Assembly (NCBI GenBank): GCA_963920705.1
Contig: OY987232.1
Coordinates: 18,079,942-18,143,941 of the forward strand
DNA: 64,000 nucleotides
Direction of reading: 5' to 3'
Source: Odiellus spinosus
Taxonomy: Eukaryota; Arthropoda; Arachnida; Opiliones; Phalangiidae
Of this stretch, positions 35,839 through 46,812 are shown piece by piece (the stretch's first letter is position 1; every line of letters starts with the position of its first letter). The position numbers and the translations under genes are program-made. The notes under the pieces were generated by a model. It did not search any database. It worked only from the letters and a program-made list of their open reading frames with translations, and had not been told where the DNA came from.

Positions 35839-36012
35839 GAAATTTTTAAATTACATCATTTTTATGTGGAAATAAACCATGAACTCACTCTAATTTAATT
35901 CTCACACAACCTATATATTTTTTTGGGGCTTATCAATTCGGTTATGTAATCTTAAAATATCTTTATTTTTTTTGTAGGACAACTAGATAATTCCTCAATA
36001 GCCGCGTTCATC

Positions 36013-36579
36013 CTAGGCCTTGGTAGAGCTCGGAATTCGTATATTTTTATTAATTGGATAAAATCTACTAAATTCTGATTAATTACCCGTTTGATTAAAA
36101 ATAGACTATTTTTCATTCGAGTTAACTTATTCCAAGATAAAATAAATAAACCTAATCCATATCCGTTTTTATCCAAAAAAAGGCCGCCTTATCTTCGAAT
36201 ATTATCCGCGTTATACGCGAGGATAAAAATTTAATTCAAAATTTATTTTCCGTGAAAAATAACGAATAAAAAGATGATTTAAAATCTTATCGTTTTATTT
36301 CTATTCTTCGAATTAAAAGTCAATTTGAAATATTGTTTCTTATATTTTCGACTAATTCTGGAAACGCCAATGTTTCTTATCCATCGTTATACGTTTGAAA
36401 ACGAGATAATTTGTAGATAGATAAAGCGGCGAAGGCTTATCTTCGGGTCAACCATTTAACAATTATACGAATATAGAAATTTCATTGTTTTAGTTACAAT
36501 TTTATCCGAAAATAAAATATCTGAAAATATACGAATAACGGAAGATAATGGATCGATCCCATTCCGAGCTCTAGGCCTT
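36013..36579. mobile_element. AGCTCGGAAT-ended element with apparent 9-bp TSD
   Basis: The element body is 36022-36570. Inner ends AGCTCGGAAT (36027) and ATTCCGAGCT (36561-36570) are inverted, and CTAGGCCTT flanks both sides (36013-36021, 36571-36579). A 9-bp duplication would suit Mutator-like elements, but the left end has about five extra bases, so the boundary is tentative. An opposite-orientation copy is at 48592-49127 and a third, interrupted by satellite, begins at 55096. No ORF. Confidence 0.65.
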
Positions 36580-36720
36580 TTATATATCGACTCGGTTTGT
36601 GATACTTAACCTTTGATTTCGTTAATATATGTATTTATTTCCAATTACTTCATCATCAAGAGACAAGAGGTATAATAATTACACCCTTGAACATTTCAAG
36701 GACATTTAGAAACGACTTCT

Positions 36721-36728
36721 TATAAAAA
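36721..36728 (+). promoter_or_regulatory. TATA box of the second 8-cysteine gene
   Basis: TATAAAAA lies 77 bp before the ATG at 36798. It places the transcription start near 36750, which argues against the in-frame upstream ATG-less extension and for the ATG at 36798. Confidence 0.6.
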
Positions 36729-36797
36729 GCTTTAATCGCGGATTATTTCTTGATCATTCATTTAAAACCCAAAGATACAATAACAAGAATTTTAATC

Positions 36798-39700
36798 ATG
36801 TCGCTCGGGCAAGTAGTAATATGTTTATGTTTCGCGGTTACATTAGGACAAGCGACAATCACAACAAACTGGAATTGTTCCACGGATGCTATTGCATTGG
36901 CAGCTGATTTTTTACATAATTATGGCCGTGAGTTTTCCTTTATCTTTATTGTTAATTGAATAAGAGCATCTGTGAATGTCAATCGGATATTAAAATATCC
37001 ATTTCTTATTCGAGGTATTAACGGATACCCGAATGTAACGGCAAACTAACGCGATTCCTACTCATTGTTAAATTGGGAAATTGATACGAGTTATAAAGTT
37101 ATTCATTCGCCGATAACGAACAATTTGAAACCAAAGAGTTTCTTCGTCTATTTTAACCCAAAATTGAGATCTCGAAGCTAGAAATGTTCCTTTCGATTTA
37201 GATGAAAACATCGAATTATTATATTTAATTCTATATTATGGATTTCGAGAAACGTCGTATTTTTAATTAACATTGAAATTAATTTAAATCATATTTAATT
37301 TCGTTCTAAATAGAACACGTTTCATCTTTACCATGCTTTCAAAAATTCGCAGTTTGTCATGGCTTCGAGTTGATGGTACGTAATATGGTTTTAGTTGCAA
37401 CAAGCCTACGGTTATGTTTTAGTTAAATTAAAAAGGTAATAGTTAGTGTTACCGTAAATATAATATATTCAATTAAAAGTAGGTTAATTTTTTTTCCCTC
37501 ATTTTTGTCAAAATAGAAAAAAATTTGGTAAATTTTTATCCAATTAAGATTTTAGTATTTATTTTCTAATTTAGTATTTTTTTCTAATTTAGAATTTATT
37601 TTTTAATTTTAGTATTTATTTTCTTAATTTAGTATTTTTTCTAATTTTAGTATTTATTTTCAATTTTAGTATTTATTTTATAATTTTAGCATTTATTTTA
37701 TAATTTTAGTATTTATTTTATAATTTTAGTATTTATTTTATAATTTTAGTATTTATTTTATAATTTTAGTATTTATTTTCTAATTTTAGTTTTTATTTTA
37801 TAATTTTAGTATTTATTTTATAATTTTAGTATTTATTTTATAATTTTAGTATTTATTTTATAATTTTAGTATTTATTTTATAATTTTAGTATTTATTTTC
37901 TAATTTTAGCATTTATTTTATAATTTTAGTATTTATTTTATAATTTTAGTATTTATTTTATAATTTTAGTATTAATTTTCAAATTTTAGTATTTTTTCTA
38001 ATTTTAGTATTTATTTTCAATTTTAGTATTTATTTTATAATTTTAGCATTTATTTTATAATTTTAGTATTTATTTTATAATTTTAGTTTTATTTTATAAT
38101 TTTAGTATTTATTTTCAAATTTTAGTATTTATTTTATAATTTTAGCATTTATTTTATAATTTTAGTATTTATTTTATAATTTTAGTATTTATTTTCAATT
38201 TTAGTATTTATTTTATAATTTTAGTATTTATTTTCTAATTTTAGTTTTTATTTTATAATTTTAGTATTTATTTTATAATTTTAGTATTTATTTTATAATT
38301 TTAGCATTTATTTTATAATTTTAGTATTTATTTTATAATTTTAGTATTTATTTTATAATTTTAGTATTAATTTTCAAATTTTAGTATTTTTTCTAATTTT
38401 AGTATTTATTTTCAATTTTAGTATTTATTTTATAATTTTAGCATTTATTTTATAATTTTAGTATTTATTTTATAATTTTAGTATTTATTTTCAATTTTAG
38501 TATTTATTTTATAATTTTAGTATTTATTTTATAATTTTAGTTTTATTTTATAATTTTAGTATTTATTTTCAAATTTTAGTATTTATTTTATAATTTTAGC
38601 ATTTATTTTATAATTTTAGTATTTATTTTATAATTTTAGTATTTATTTTCAATTTTAGTATTTATTTTATAATTTTAGTATTTATTTTCTAATTTTAGTT
38701 TTTATTTTATAATTTTAGTATTTATTTTATAATTTTAGTATTTATTTTATAATTTTAGCATTTATTTTATAATTTTAGTATTTATTTTATAATTTTAGTA
38801 TTTATTTTATAATTTTAGTATTAATTTTCAAATTTTAGTATTTTTTCTAATTTTAGTATTTATTTTCAATTTTAGTATTTATTTTATAATTTTAGCATTT
38901 ATTTTATAATTTTAGTATTTATTTTATAATTTTAGTTTTATTTTATAATTTTAGTATTTATTTTCAAATTTTAGTATTTATTTTATAATTTTAGCATTTA
39001 TTTTATAATTTTAGTATTTATTTTATAATTTTAGTATTTATTTTCAATTTTAGTATTTATTTTATAATTTTAGTATTTATTTTCTAATTTTAGTTTTTAT
39101 TTTATAATTTTAGTATTTATTTTATAATTTTAGTATTTATTTTATAATTTTAGCATTTATTTTATAATTTTAGTATTTATTTTATAATTTTAGTATTTAT
39201 TTTATAATTTTAGTATTAATTTTCAAATTTTAGTATTTTTTCTAATTTTAGTATTTATTTTCAATTTTAGTATTTATTTTATAATTTTAGCATTTATTTT
39301 ATAATTTTAGTATTTATTTTATAATTTTAGTTTTATTTTATAATTTTAGTATTTATTTTCAAATTTTAGTATTTATTTTATAATTTTAGTATTTATCTTC
39401 CAATTTTAGCATTTATTTTCTAATTTTAGTATTTATTTTCTAATTTTAGTATTTATTTTATAATTTTAGTATTTTTTTTATAATTTTAGTATTTATTTTA
39501 TAATTTTAGTATTTTTTTTATAATTTTAGTATTTATTTTCTAATTTTAGTATTTATTTTATAATTTTAGTATTTATTTTATAATTTTAGTATTTATTTTC
39601 TAATTTTAGCATTTATTTTATAATTTTAGTATTTATTTTATAATTGTAGTATTTATTTTCTAATTTTAGTATTTATTTTATAATTTTAGTATTTATTTTA

Positions 39701-40987
39701 TAATTTTAGCATTTATTTTATAATTTTAGCATTTATTTTATAATTTTAGTATTTATTTTCTAATTTTAGTATTTATTTTCTTAATTTAGTATTTATTTTA
39801 TAATTTTAGCATTTATTTTATAATTTTAGTATTTATTATCTAATTTTAGTATTTATTTTATAATTTTAGTATTTATTTTATAATTTTAGTATTTATTTTC
39901 TAATTTAGTATTTATTTTATAATTTTAGTATTTATTTTCTAATTTAGTATTTATTTTATAATTTTAGTATTTATTATCTAATTTTAGTATTTGTTTTATA
40001 ATTTTAGCATTTATTTTCTAATTTTAGTATTTTTTTTCTAATTTTAGTATTTATTTTCTTAATTTAGTATTTATTTTCTAATTTTAGTATTTATTTTATA
40101 ATTTTAGTATTTATTTTATAATTTTAGTATTTATTTTATAATTTTAGTATTTATTTTCTTAATTTAGTATTTATTTTCTAATTTTAGTATTTATTTTCAA
40201 ATTTTAGTATTTATTTTCTAATTAGCTCATAATGTTTGTAAAATTTGTATTTCTAAATGATCTTGGGCAATTTCCAACTCTAAATCTAATTAATATTTAA
40301 TAATTAACATTCCCAATTAGAAAACAATACAAATTTGTGCTGATGAACTGAAAAAACCAGAGCTCAAAGATCCTGTAAAATTACTACAAATTGCCGCCGA
40401 TACTAAAAATAACTATTTCGTAAGATTTTAAAATTTTAAATCTAATTATTTAAAAGTAAAGAACGCCCCGTAGCTTAATACTATCAGCAAAGGATCAGTT
40501 TTGTTTCATAGCCCAACATTAAAAAATAGACAAAAAAGTCACCACCCCTGTCTTGCTCGAGTTATTTGGACTCTTCTTCGATATTTTGAGTCAGGAGAGA
40601 TTGTTGGAATTTAGGCGGGCCGCGCTTGGCTATATCGAATTCCCTCCTTCCAACTCCGGAATGAATTTCTCTCTCCGCAGAGTGTCTCGAAACCTGTAGA
40701 ATCTGTTGGTACATTTACCCGAACCTTTGCTGATAGTATTAAGCTACGGGGGCGTTGTTTACTTTTATGGAATAAAGTGATATACTTTTGGTATTAATAA
40801 TGCTCGCAATTTTTAGAATTCTTTGCATATTGGCAGAAATTAACAATATTTCAATGGAACAAATTCTCGAAGCGAGCTCGGTACAAGTCTTAATTTTTTT
40901 AATTTATTTAAATCATATCATATTTAAATTTAATTTATATTTTCATTATTATTTTAGAAATGCCTCAACAACAAGTGTGAAGATTAA
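36798..40987 (+). CDS. Paralogue of the 8-cysteine protein, probably frame-broken at exon 4
   Basis: Exons 36798-36927, 37314-37375 and 40321-40419 match the gene at 32433 in phase. Exons 2 and 3 match it in exact length (62 and 99 nt). They encode a signal peptide (MSLGQVVICLCFAVTLGQA), then NCSTDAIALAADFLHNYG, PCFQKFAVCHGFELM and ICADELKKPELKDP. Cysteines 27, 51, 58 and 70 have the same 24/7/12 spacing as the sister gene. Candidate exon 4 (40817-40880) and exon 5 (40958-40987, KCLNNKCED) have good splice sites. However, exon 4 needs two carried-over bases where exon 3 supplies none, so read as spliced it hits a stop after eight codons (NSLHIGRN). The junction looks like a 2-nt deletion relative to the sister gene, 45 bp from a transposon end. 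The gene is therefore either a pseudogene, a shortened protein, or differently spliced. Intron 2 carries 2.7 kb of satellite. Confidence 0.5.
37540..40222. repeat. 20-bp satellite inside intron 2
   Basis: More than 130 copies of AATTTTAGTATTTATTTTAT with TTTTC, GCATT and TTTTT variants. A marker variant (TAATTTTAGTTTTTATTTTA) recurs at about 37783, 38233, 38696 and 39083. This shows duplicated blocks of about 390-460 bp. The array lies between exons 2 and 3 of the second 8-cysteine gene. It contains many TTTTAG trinucleotide acceptor-like ends on the plus strand. Confidence 0.95.
40452..40772. mobile_element. Full GTAGCTTAATACTATC inverted-repeat element
   Basis: The left end TAAAAGTAAAGAACGCCCCG and the right end GGGGGCGTTGTTTACTTTTA are inverted. 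The repeat continues through GTAGCTTAATACTATCAGC into AAAGG, about 43 bp in all. It sits in intron 3 of the damaged 8-cysteine paralogue, ending about 45 bp before exon 4. The exact target duplication is unclear. Partial copies are at 28136, 50185, 50614 and, reversed, 53405-53880. Confidence 0.75.
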
Positions 40988-41186
40988 TTAATTTCAAAAA
41001 TTAATATTGTAAAACATAAAACGAATTTCAAATTGTTCATAAAAATGTAATTTGAAAATAAAAATAATCATTTTCATTATAAATGCTGGCACTAATTTTA
41101 GATGAACTCCAAATGGAAATTAAGTCATATTTTCGAAAGAATCGTTAAAAAACGATTCAAAATATATATACATATACATGTTTTAG

Positions 41187-41326
41187 GCTGTCCTAAAGAA
41201 GCCGAGATAAATCATATTTCTTTTGATTTTATTCACGAAAAAATAGAGGTAAGAAATAATTTTATGCAAATTTTAATTTCTTACTCTGGATTTCAGACAT
41301 GCACTGATGAAAATTGTGGCAAATAA
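41187..41326 (+). pseudogene. Orphan terminal exon pair of an 8-cysteine paralogue
   Basis: 41187-41248 follows a good acceptor (CATGTTTTAG) and encodes CPKEAEINHISFDFIHEKIE. A 48-nt intron (GTAAGA...TTTCAG) leads to 41297-41326, TCTDENCGK and stop. The pair aligns with exons 4-5 of the upstream gene (CILAEINNIS... / KCLNNKCED), and the last exon has the same length (30 nt). No exons 1-3 precede it. It is therefore either an alternative 3' end for the gene at 36798 or the remnant of a third copy. Exon start phase is 1, which fits that gene's exon 1 but not its exon 3. Confidence 0.45.
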
Positions 41327-41446
41327 TCCTTCAAAAGAATTATCATATCTGTTTAAAACTCTTAATTCATAAATTTAAATGAGAAAATTAAACTTTCTTT
41401 ATTATTAATCTAGTAATTACGATTTTTATAAGAATAATTATTTTAA

Positions 41447-42197
41447 ACCCATTCAAACGGGGCCACAAAACCCACTCAAACGGGGACCAAAAACCCAGTA
41501 AAACGGGGACCAAAAAACCCAGTAAAACATGGACCAAAAACCCAGTAAAACGTGGACCAAAATACCCACTCAAATGTGGACCAAAAACCCAGTAAACGGG
41601 GACCAAAAACCCAGTAAACGGGAACCAAAAAAACACTCAAACGTGGACCAAAAAACCCATTCAAATGGAGACCAAAAACACACTAAACGTGGACCAAAAA
41701 ACCCACTAAAACGGGACCAAAAAACCCACTCAAACGGGAACCAAAAAACCCACTCAAACGGGCCAAAAAAACCAGTCAAACGGGGCTAAAAACCCACTGA
41801 AACGGGGCCAAAAAACCCACTCAAACGGAGACCAAAAACCCAGTAAACGTGGACCAAAAAAACCACTAAACCGGAACCAAAAAAACACTCAAACGGGAAC
41901 CAAAAAAACACTCAAACGTGGACCAAAAAACCCATTCAAATGGAGACCAAAAACCCATTCAAACATGGACCAAAAAACCCACTCAAACATGGACCAAAAA
42001 ACCCAATCAAACGGGGACCAAAAACCCACTCAAACGTGGACCAAAAAACCCAATGAAACGGGGCCAAAAAACACACTCAAAAGGGACCAAAACCAATTGA
42101 AACGTGGACCAAAAACCGAGTAAAACGTGGACCAAAAAACGCAGTAAACGGGGACCAAAAACCCAGTAAAACCGGGACCAAAAAAACCCACTCAAAA
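41447..42197. repeat. ~23-bp tandem repeat, degenerate
   Basis: About 32 copies of a unit around ACCAAAAAACCCACTCAAAC plus GGGG, with frequent length changes in the A- and C-runs (GTAAAC, GTGGACC and GAACC variants). The variability breaks any reading frame, so the ORFs on both strands are by-products. Confidence 0.92.
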
Positions 42198-42299
42198 AAA
42201 CTCTATCCTATTAAATATTACCTGAATTGCATATTTCGGTTACGAACAATTCGAAAATAACTGAAAAAAAGGAGCACTAGAGCACCTAGAACTATGCCT

Positions 42300-42872
42300 A
42301 CATGAAATTAGATTCTTCAAAGCAGTACTGATAATATAAAAGTTGAAAATAACATTTTTCTACGTTTTTCTTCAACCCAGCTGCTATTCTGGCGAAAACA
42401 TCATTTGGCAATCATCATACATCATATATTTCTAGTACACATGATATAAATACAAGTTCAAATGGATTTAGCAGCGATTATGGTTTCCCCCCAATAGTTT
42501 TAACAATAAGTAACCCTCCGCCTCAACGTATCTCATACTGTAAACCCCATTTGTACATTGAAATGTAATAGCAAATGACTAACGTCATAACGATCTGTAC
42601 AACATTTTAACTTTGACATTTCGTAGAAAATAAAATTGTGGAAAACGTATATTTTGTTTAATATCTAATTGCCAATTTCTTCCACAATTAATCATTTTCA
42701 TTCGCGCAACAATTTTTTTATGGTATTTTCGAAGCATGTGGTATAAGTTAATTATATTTCTCAACATCCAATATCTAAAGTAACTAGTTAAACTTTGACA
42801 TTTAGAAATAGTATAAAAGGTAAAGTCGGTTCTTCGTAAAATCACATTTCTCCTCATCCAAGAATCAGCTTG
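42300..42872 (+). promoter_or_regulatory. Promoter and non-coding leader exon, tandem gene 1
   Basis: Shared with the promoters before the next two genes: CCCAGCTGCT (~42378), GTTAATTATATTTCTCAA, ACTTTGACATTTAG, then TATAAAAG at 42812-42819. A leader exon ends AATCAGCTTG|GTAAGT (GT at 42873). The leader intron runs to the acceptor TTACAG at 43235, and the exon resumes ATATCCGGTGAAA before the ATG at 43270. Confidence 0.7.
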
Positions 42873-43269
42873 GTAAGTTAAAAACTTTTGGTACGCTTCA
42901 GAAATTAACTTAGTAGATAGATTTTTAGTGGATTGTACTTAACACAGTAATTTAATATTGCTATCATAAGTAATCTTCGGATTGTTAGAAGACAAAGGCT
43001 GGACATAGTCAAATTTTCCCGCCTTGTGTAGGATAATATTTCTAAAATTTACAGCTCTAAATTAACTACGTCATGGAAAGTTAAATTATATGAAGTCATA
43101 GATGAGTTTTAATTTAAACTAATTGCTAAATTAAATTGGTTTTATATCTTTTTGTTAAGACTAAAGTGTTCTAGCTAACTTTGTAAAGAAATATTTTTAA
43201 AATATTATAAATAGATCATTAAAACTTGATTACAGATATCCGGTGAAAAAAATTCAACAACATTTAAAA

Positions 43270-44469
43270 ATGAATTCCCTCGTTATATCCACGTTGGTCT
43301 TGACTTTGGTTGGTTTTGGTAAGTTGCGATTATGGGCATGTTATTGATTTAATTTAACATGTAAGAGACATTTACGAAGATTTAAAAAATATATGGTTAT
43401 CCCACAAATTACCCGTTAATTGTTTAACTGATTGGAATGAAAAAATTCCTTTAAGTGTCACCAGAAGCCGATGAAACCCTCCTTTGAAGTCTATTACTCC
43501 CGGGTCTTGTCTACCCCTCTCTGTATGGGTTAGTCTCAAAAGGCGCGATTCGTACGCCTCCTAACGGTAGATATTTTCGGAGCGGGAGTTCGTCGAGCGA
43601 ATATCTCTAGCAGCCTTGGAGTTCGTCCAAAAAAGGTCGTCGTTTGTGGAGAGAGAGAATTTCCAATTTTCCGTAGACAGGGGGGATGAAGTAGGACCCC
43701 TTCTAACTCCCGGGTCTTGTCTACCCCTGTCTGTATGGGTTAGTCTCAAAAGGCGCGATCCGTACGCCTCCTAACGGTAGATGTTTTCGGAGCGGGAGCT
43801 CGTCGAGCGAATATCTCTAGCAGCCTTGGAGTTCGTCCAAAAAAGGTCGTCGTTTGTGGAGAGAGAGAATTTCCAATTTTCCGTAGACAGGGGGGTATGA
43901 AGTAGGACCCCTCCGATCTCGTAAAATTGGGAATTTTACCCATACAGAGAGGAGCGCTATATGGAACATTAGAGTAGTAGACTTCAAAAGGAGGGTTTCA
44001 TCGGCTTCTGGAATTAATAGAAAGCGAAATATTGCGGAACTATAACGACTGGTATGTTTTATTGTAAATAGTTGTTAGCACAACTCCCGCGGAACAAGTC
44101 TGTAACACGGCGGCTGCAGCCAGCAAACCGGTTACCGGAACAATAACTCAAGCGACGGCTGGAGGCGACGTTTGTTGCACTGTCCAAACTGCCGGAACTA
44201 CTGCAAATTATTACTGCCAGTCCGAGGCAACAGCCTTAGCAACTGGTGGCCTTCTAAATAAACTTACTGGTGAATTGAAACTGACGGGCCTTGTCTGTGG
44301 CGTACTTAATCTCGTGGATCTCTCCGCGCCAAAATTAATATCATGTATTAACAAAACTGGCGCCGTAACTTGCACTCCACCAACAGTGCCTGCAGGATCT
44401 ACTACTACAAATTGGTGTAACACTGGTGGGTGCACTGCTGGTGCATGTTGTACCATCAAATGCCCATAA
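43270..44469 (+). CDS. Secreted cysteine-rich protein, 148 aa, tandem paralogue 1
   Basis: Coding exons 43270-43318 and 44072-44469, joined in phase 1. The signal peptide is MNSLVISTLVLTLVGF. The mature protein has twelve cysteines: C27, a CC pair (51-52), five spaced singles, then a C-terminal module WCNTGGCTAGACCTIKC. Between lie a Leu/Gly-rich segment (GGLLNKLTGELKLTGLVC) and a Pro/Thr linker (TCTPPTVPAGSTTT). A second CC pair in the tail gives a knot-like look. It is reminiscent of fungal hydrophobins (CC pairs, LLG-rich middle), but the spacing does not fit their eight-cysteine pattern, so no family is assigned. Two paralogues follow downstream with the same structure. AATAAA is at 44535. 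The 753-nt intron contains a tandem pair of 7-bp-TSD-family MITEs. Confidence 0.82.
43462..44010. mobile_element. Compound MITE of the 7-bp-TSD family, copy 5
   Basis: One left end (43462) and one right end (44010), but the interior from CTCCCGGGTCTTG to AGGACCCCT is present twice in tandem with a junction near 43706. No matching flanks (GTGTCAC against GAATTAA), so it lacks a clear target duplication. It lies in the coding intron of tandem gene 1. Confidence 0.85.
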
Positions 44470-44635
44470 AGCCAATTAATCTTGAAAATAATTATACCAA
44501 AAATATGTAAACCAAAAACAAGATTTAAAATTTAAATAAAATTAAATGAAGCATTATTTTTGTTGTTCGTGTTTTTCATTTAGTCACTTTAGTTAACTAA
44601 ATTAAAGTTAAACTTGGAGCTTAAAATGGAACAGC

Positions 44636-44923
44636 TATAGTCCTGGTCGATTTGCCGGAAATGGGCCCTTGTCTCATAGCCGCGCCGCCATCTTTTTGTA
44701 GTAACAGGCTGCCAGACTATTTCTAATTTTATTTTCCACAAACCAAATTCAAGTTGTTAGTCCAACGCTTCCTATATGATAAAGTATAGGAGGTGTTGGT
44801 TAGTCTGTAGCTATTTTCACACTACAAAAAGATGGCGGACGATCACGTGACAAAAAGTTTTCCCCGCCAAAATTTTCGCGAGGTTCTCTAGACTTCCGGT
44901 TTTGGAAATCGACCAGGACTATA
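44636..44923. mobile_element. TA-type MITE, copy B
   Basis: 44638-44921 runs TAGTCCTGGTCGATTT to AAATCGACCAGGACTA (perfect 16-bp inverted ends) with TA on both sides. It is closely similar to 30475-30757 throughout, so both copies are fairly recent. Confidence 0.8.
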
Positions 44924-44929
44924 AAATTA

Positions 44930-45210
44930 AATAGAAATTGGGGCAAATCATATTATTTCAGCCTTGACCATCAAGACCTTGACCATCAAACACCAACCTA
45001 TTTTTTTAATGTTAAGACATTACAAGCGCTGTTGAAGTTTGAAATAATATGATTGGCCGGATTTTATATTTACTAAAATTCAAATTATACCAAACTTTAG
45101 AAATTATTTTAAACACCAAAACCGTCTCTAAAAATTATGAAAAAATTCTGGAATACGTTTTAGAACACGGTGATTATGAAAATAAATTCAAAATCAGATT
45201 AATTTTATGA
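44930..45210. repeat. CAATCATATTATTTC inverted repeat and duplicated tail, copy 1
   Basis: Arms AATCATATTATTTCAGCC and GAAATAATATGATTGG flank a centre with CCTTGACCATCAA. The right part (CCAAACTTTAGAAATTATTT... to GGTGATTATGAAAATAAATT) matches the stretch after tandem gene 3 (51655-51780). That suggests the downstream DNA was duplicated with the genes. Confidence 0.65.
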
Positions 45211-45221
45211 TTTTTAGCTCC

Positions 45222-46112
45222 AATTCGAGTTAACTTATCTGAAGATATGAAAAATGTATTCATATGGCTTTATCTGTTTTTAAATTACGTTTTTTATCTG
45301 CCAACCAATGAATAGTTACTTACAGAATGAATTTGAGTTAAATTAACAGTTATCTGTTTGAATAAGATCTGCTCAAAAACAGATAATTCAGATATAAAAA
45401 TCAGTTTAAATGAGATTGAATAAACAAATTGTCGTGTAAAAATATTTATCCGCTAACGTATTTGCGCAATATCTGATAATCGAAACAGATAAAAGCAGAA
45501 GTCGATGAAACCCTCCTTTGAAGTCTATTACTCCCTGGTCTTGTCTACCCCTCTCTGTATGGATTAGTTTCAAAAATCGCGATTCGTACGCCTCCTAACG
45601 GTAGATATTTTCGGAGCGGGAGTTCGTCCAGCGAATATCTCTAGCAGCCTCGGAGTTCGTCAAAAAAACGTCGTCGTTTGTGGAGAGAGAATTTCCATTT
45701 TTCCGTAGACAGGGGGGGATGAAGTAGGACCCCTCCGATCTCGTAAAATCGGGAATTTTACCCATACAGAGAGGAGCGCTATATGGAACATTAGAGTAGT
45801 AGACTTCAAAGGAGGGTTTCATCGGCTTCTGATAAAAGTTAAAACTAGTTTTTATCTCAAAACAACTTATCTTTAACGTTCGGATAAGATTATTTGAAAA
45901 TTTATTTTCGTGCAAAATAATAAATATTAAGTTGGGTTATTCATTTTCTAAGACAAATTTCAAGAAATTAGAATTTTCTTACCGCCATTTACGTTTATCG
46001 AATAAAATCTATCAATTTAACTATTATCTGAATATAAAAGATGTATTTTTTTGGTAACGAAAATATAACAGAAAATACGGCTTCATAAGATTCCAAGCTC
46101 TATCTATGCCTA
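45222..46112. mobile_element. Diverged AGCTC-ended element interrupted by a MITE
   Basis: It starts TTAGCTCCAATTCGAGTTAACTT and ends ATTCCAAGCTCT, resembling the ends and interior of 36022-36570 but strongly diverged. A 7-bp-TSD MITE splits it at 45496-45831, so it is the older insertion. Confidence 0.45.
45489..45838. mobile_element. MITE with 7-bp TSD, copy 6
   Basis: The element is 45496-45831 (left end CAGAAGTCGATGAAACCC with one change) with exact ATAAAAG repeats at 45489-45495 and 45832-45838. Confidence 0.92.
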
Positions 46113-46119
46113 AATGAAA

Positions 46120-46633
46120 CCAGTTTTTTCGAAACAGTACTGAAATCATAGTCGAAAATGTAATTTTTCTACGTGTTTTCTTCCAACCCAGCTGCTGATA
46201 AAGAAAATTATCCCCTTTCGTTACAATCATATATCACGAGTAAATATTAATTTGTCTATAATTACATTTTTCTCCAATATGTTTAACGTTAGGTATCACT
46301 CCGCCTCAAGGTATCCCATTTATGTAAACCCAAGTTGTACATTAGAACGAAAAAGAAAATTACTAAACTTCAAAAGGGGTTGATCTTAATTTCCATTTGA
46401 CATATTTCATAGAAGATAAATTTACGGAAAACACTTTATTTTGGACAAAAATCGTATTTCCAATTTGATTCAAAGGATATAATTATTTGGGGGGGTTTTC
46501 CAAAGAATGTGGTACAAGTTAATTATGTTTCTCAATATCAAATATCTAGTTAAAGTCGTTAACTAGTAATAGTATATATAGTAAAGATTCTTCACATTTT
46601 GACGCATCCAAGAACAAGTCGTGAATCAGCTCG
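46120..46633 (+). promoter_or_regulatory. Promoter and non-coding leader exon, tandem gene 2
   Basis: Aligns with the promoters of genes 1 and 3: CCCAGCTGCT (~46189), GTTAATTATGTTTCTCAATA, TATATATA at 46573-46580. The leader exon ends AATCAGCTCG|GTAAGT (GT at 46634). The leader intron is only 143 nt and ends TTACAG at 46776, followed by ATATCCTGTGAAA. The TATA box differs from the TATAAAAG of its sisters. Confidence 0.68.
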
Positions 46634-46812
46634 GTAAGTTATTAACTTTTGATACGCTTTAGAAACTTACTAAGAATCTAAGCTCCAAGTTCCCCTTTAA
46701 ATCGCTTGTTAATTCTTACTTTAAATAAATTAACTTCAATCAATCATTAAAACTTATTTTCACAAAATAATTACAGATATCCTGTGAAATAAAAAATTGA
46801 AAAATATTTAAA

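Noticed and set aside
41388..42195. WVFGPRLLGF-type ORFs in the 23-bp repeat
   Set aside because: Satellite read-through on both strands, broken by indels between units.
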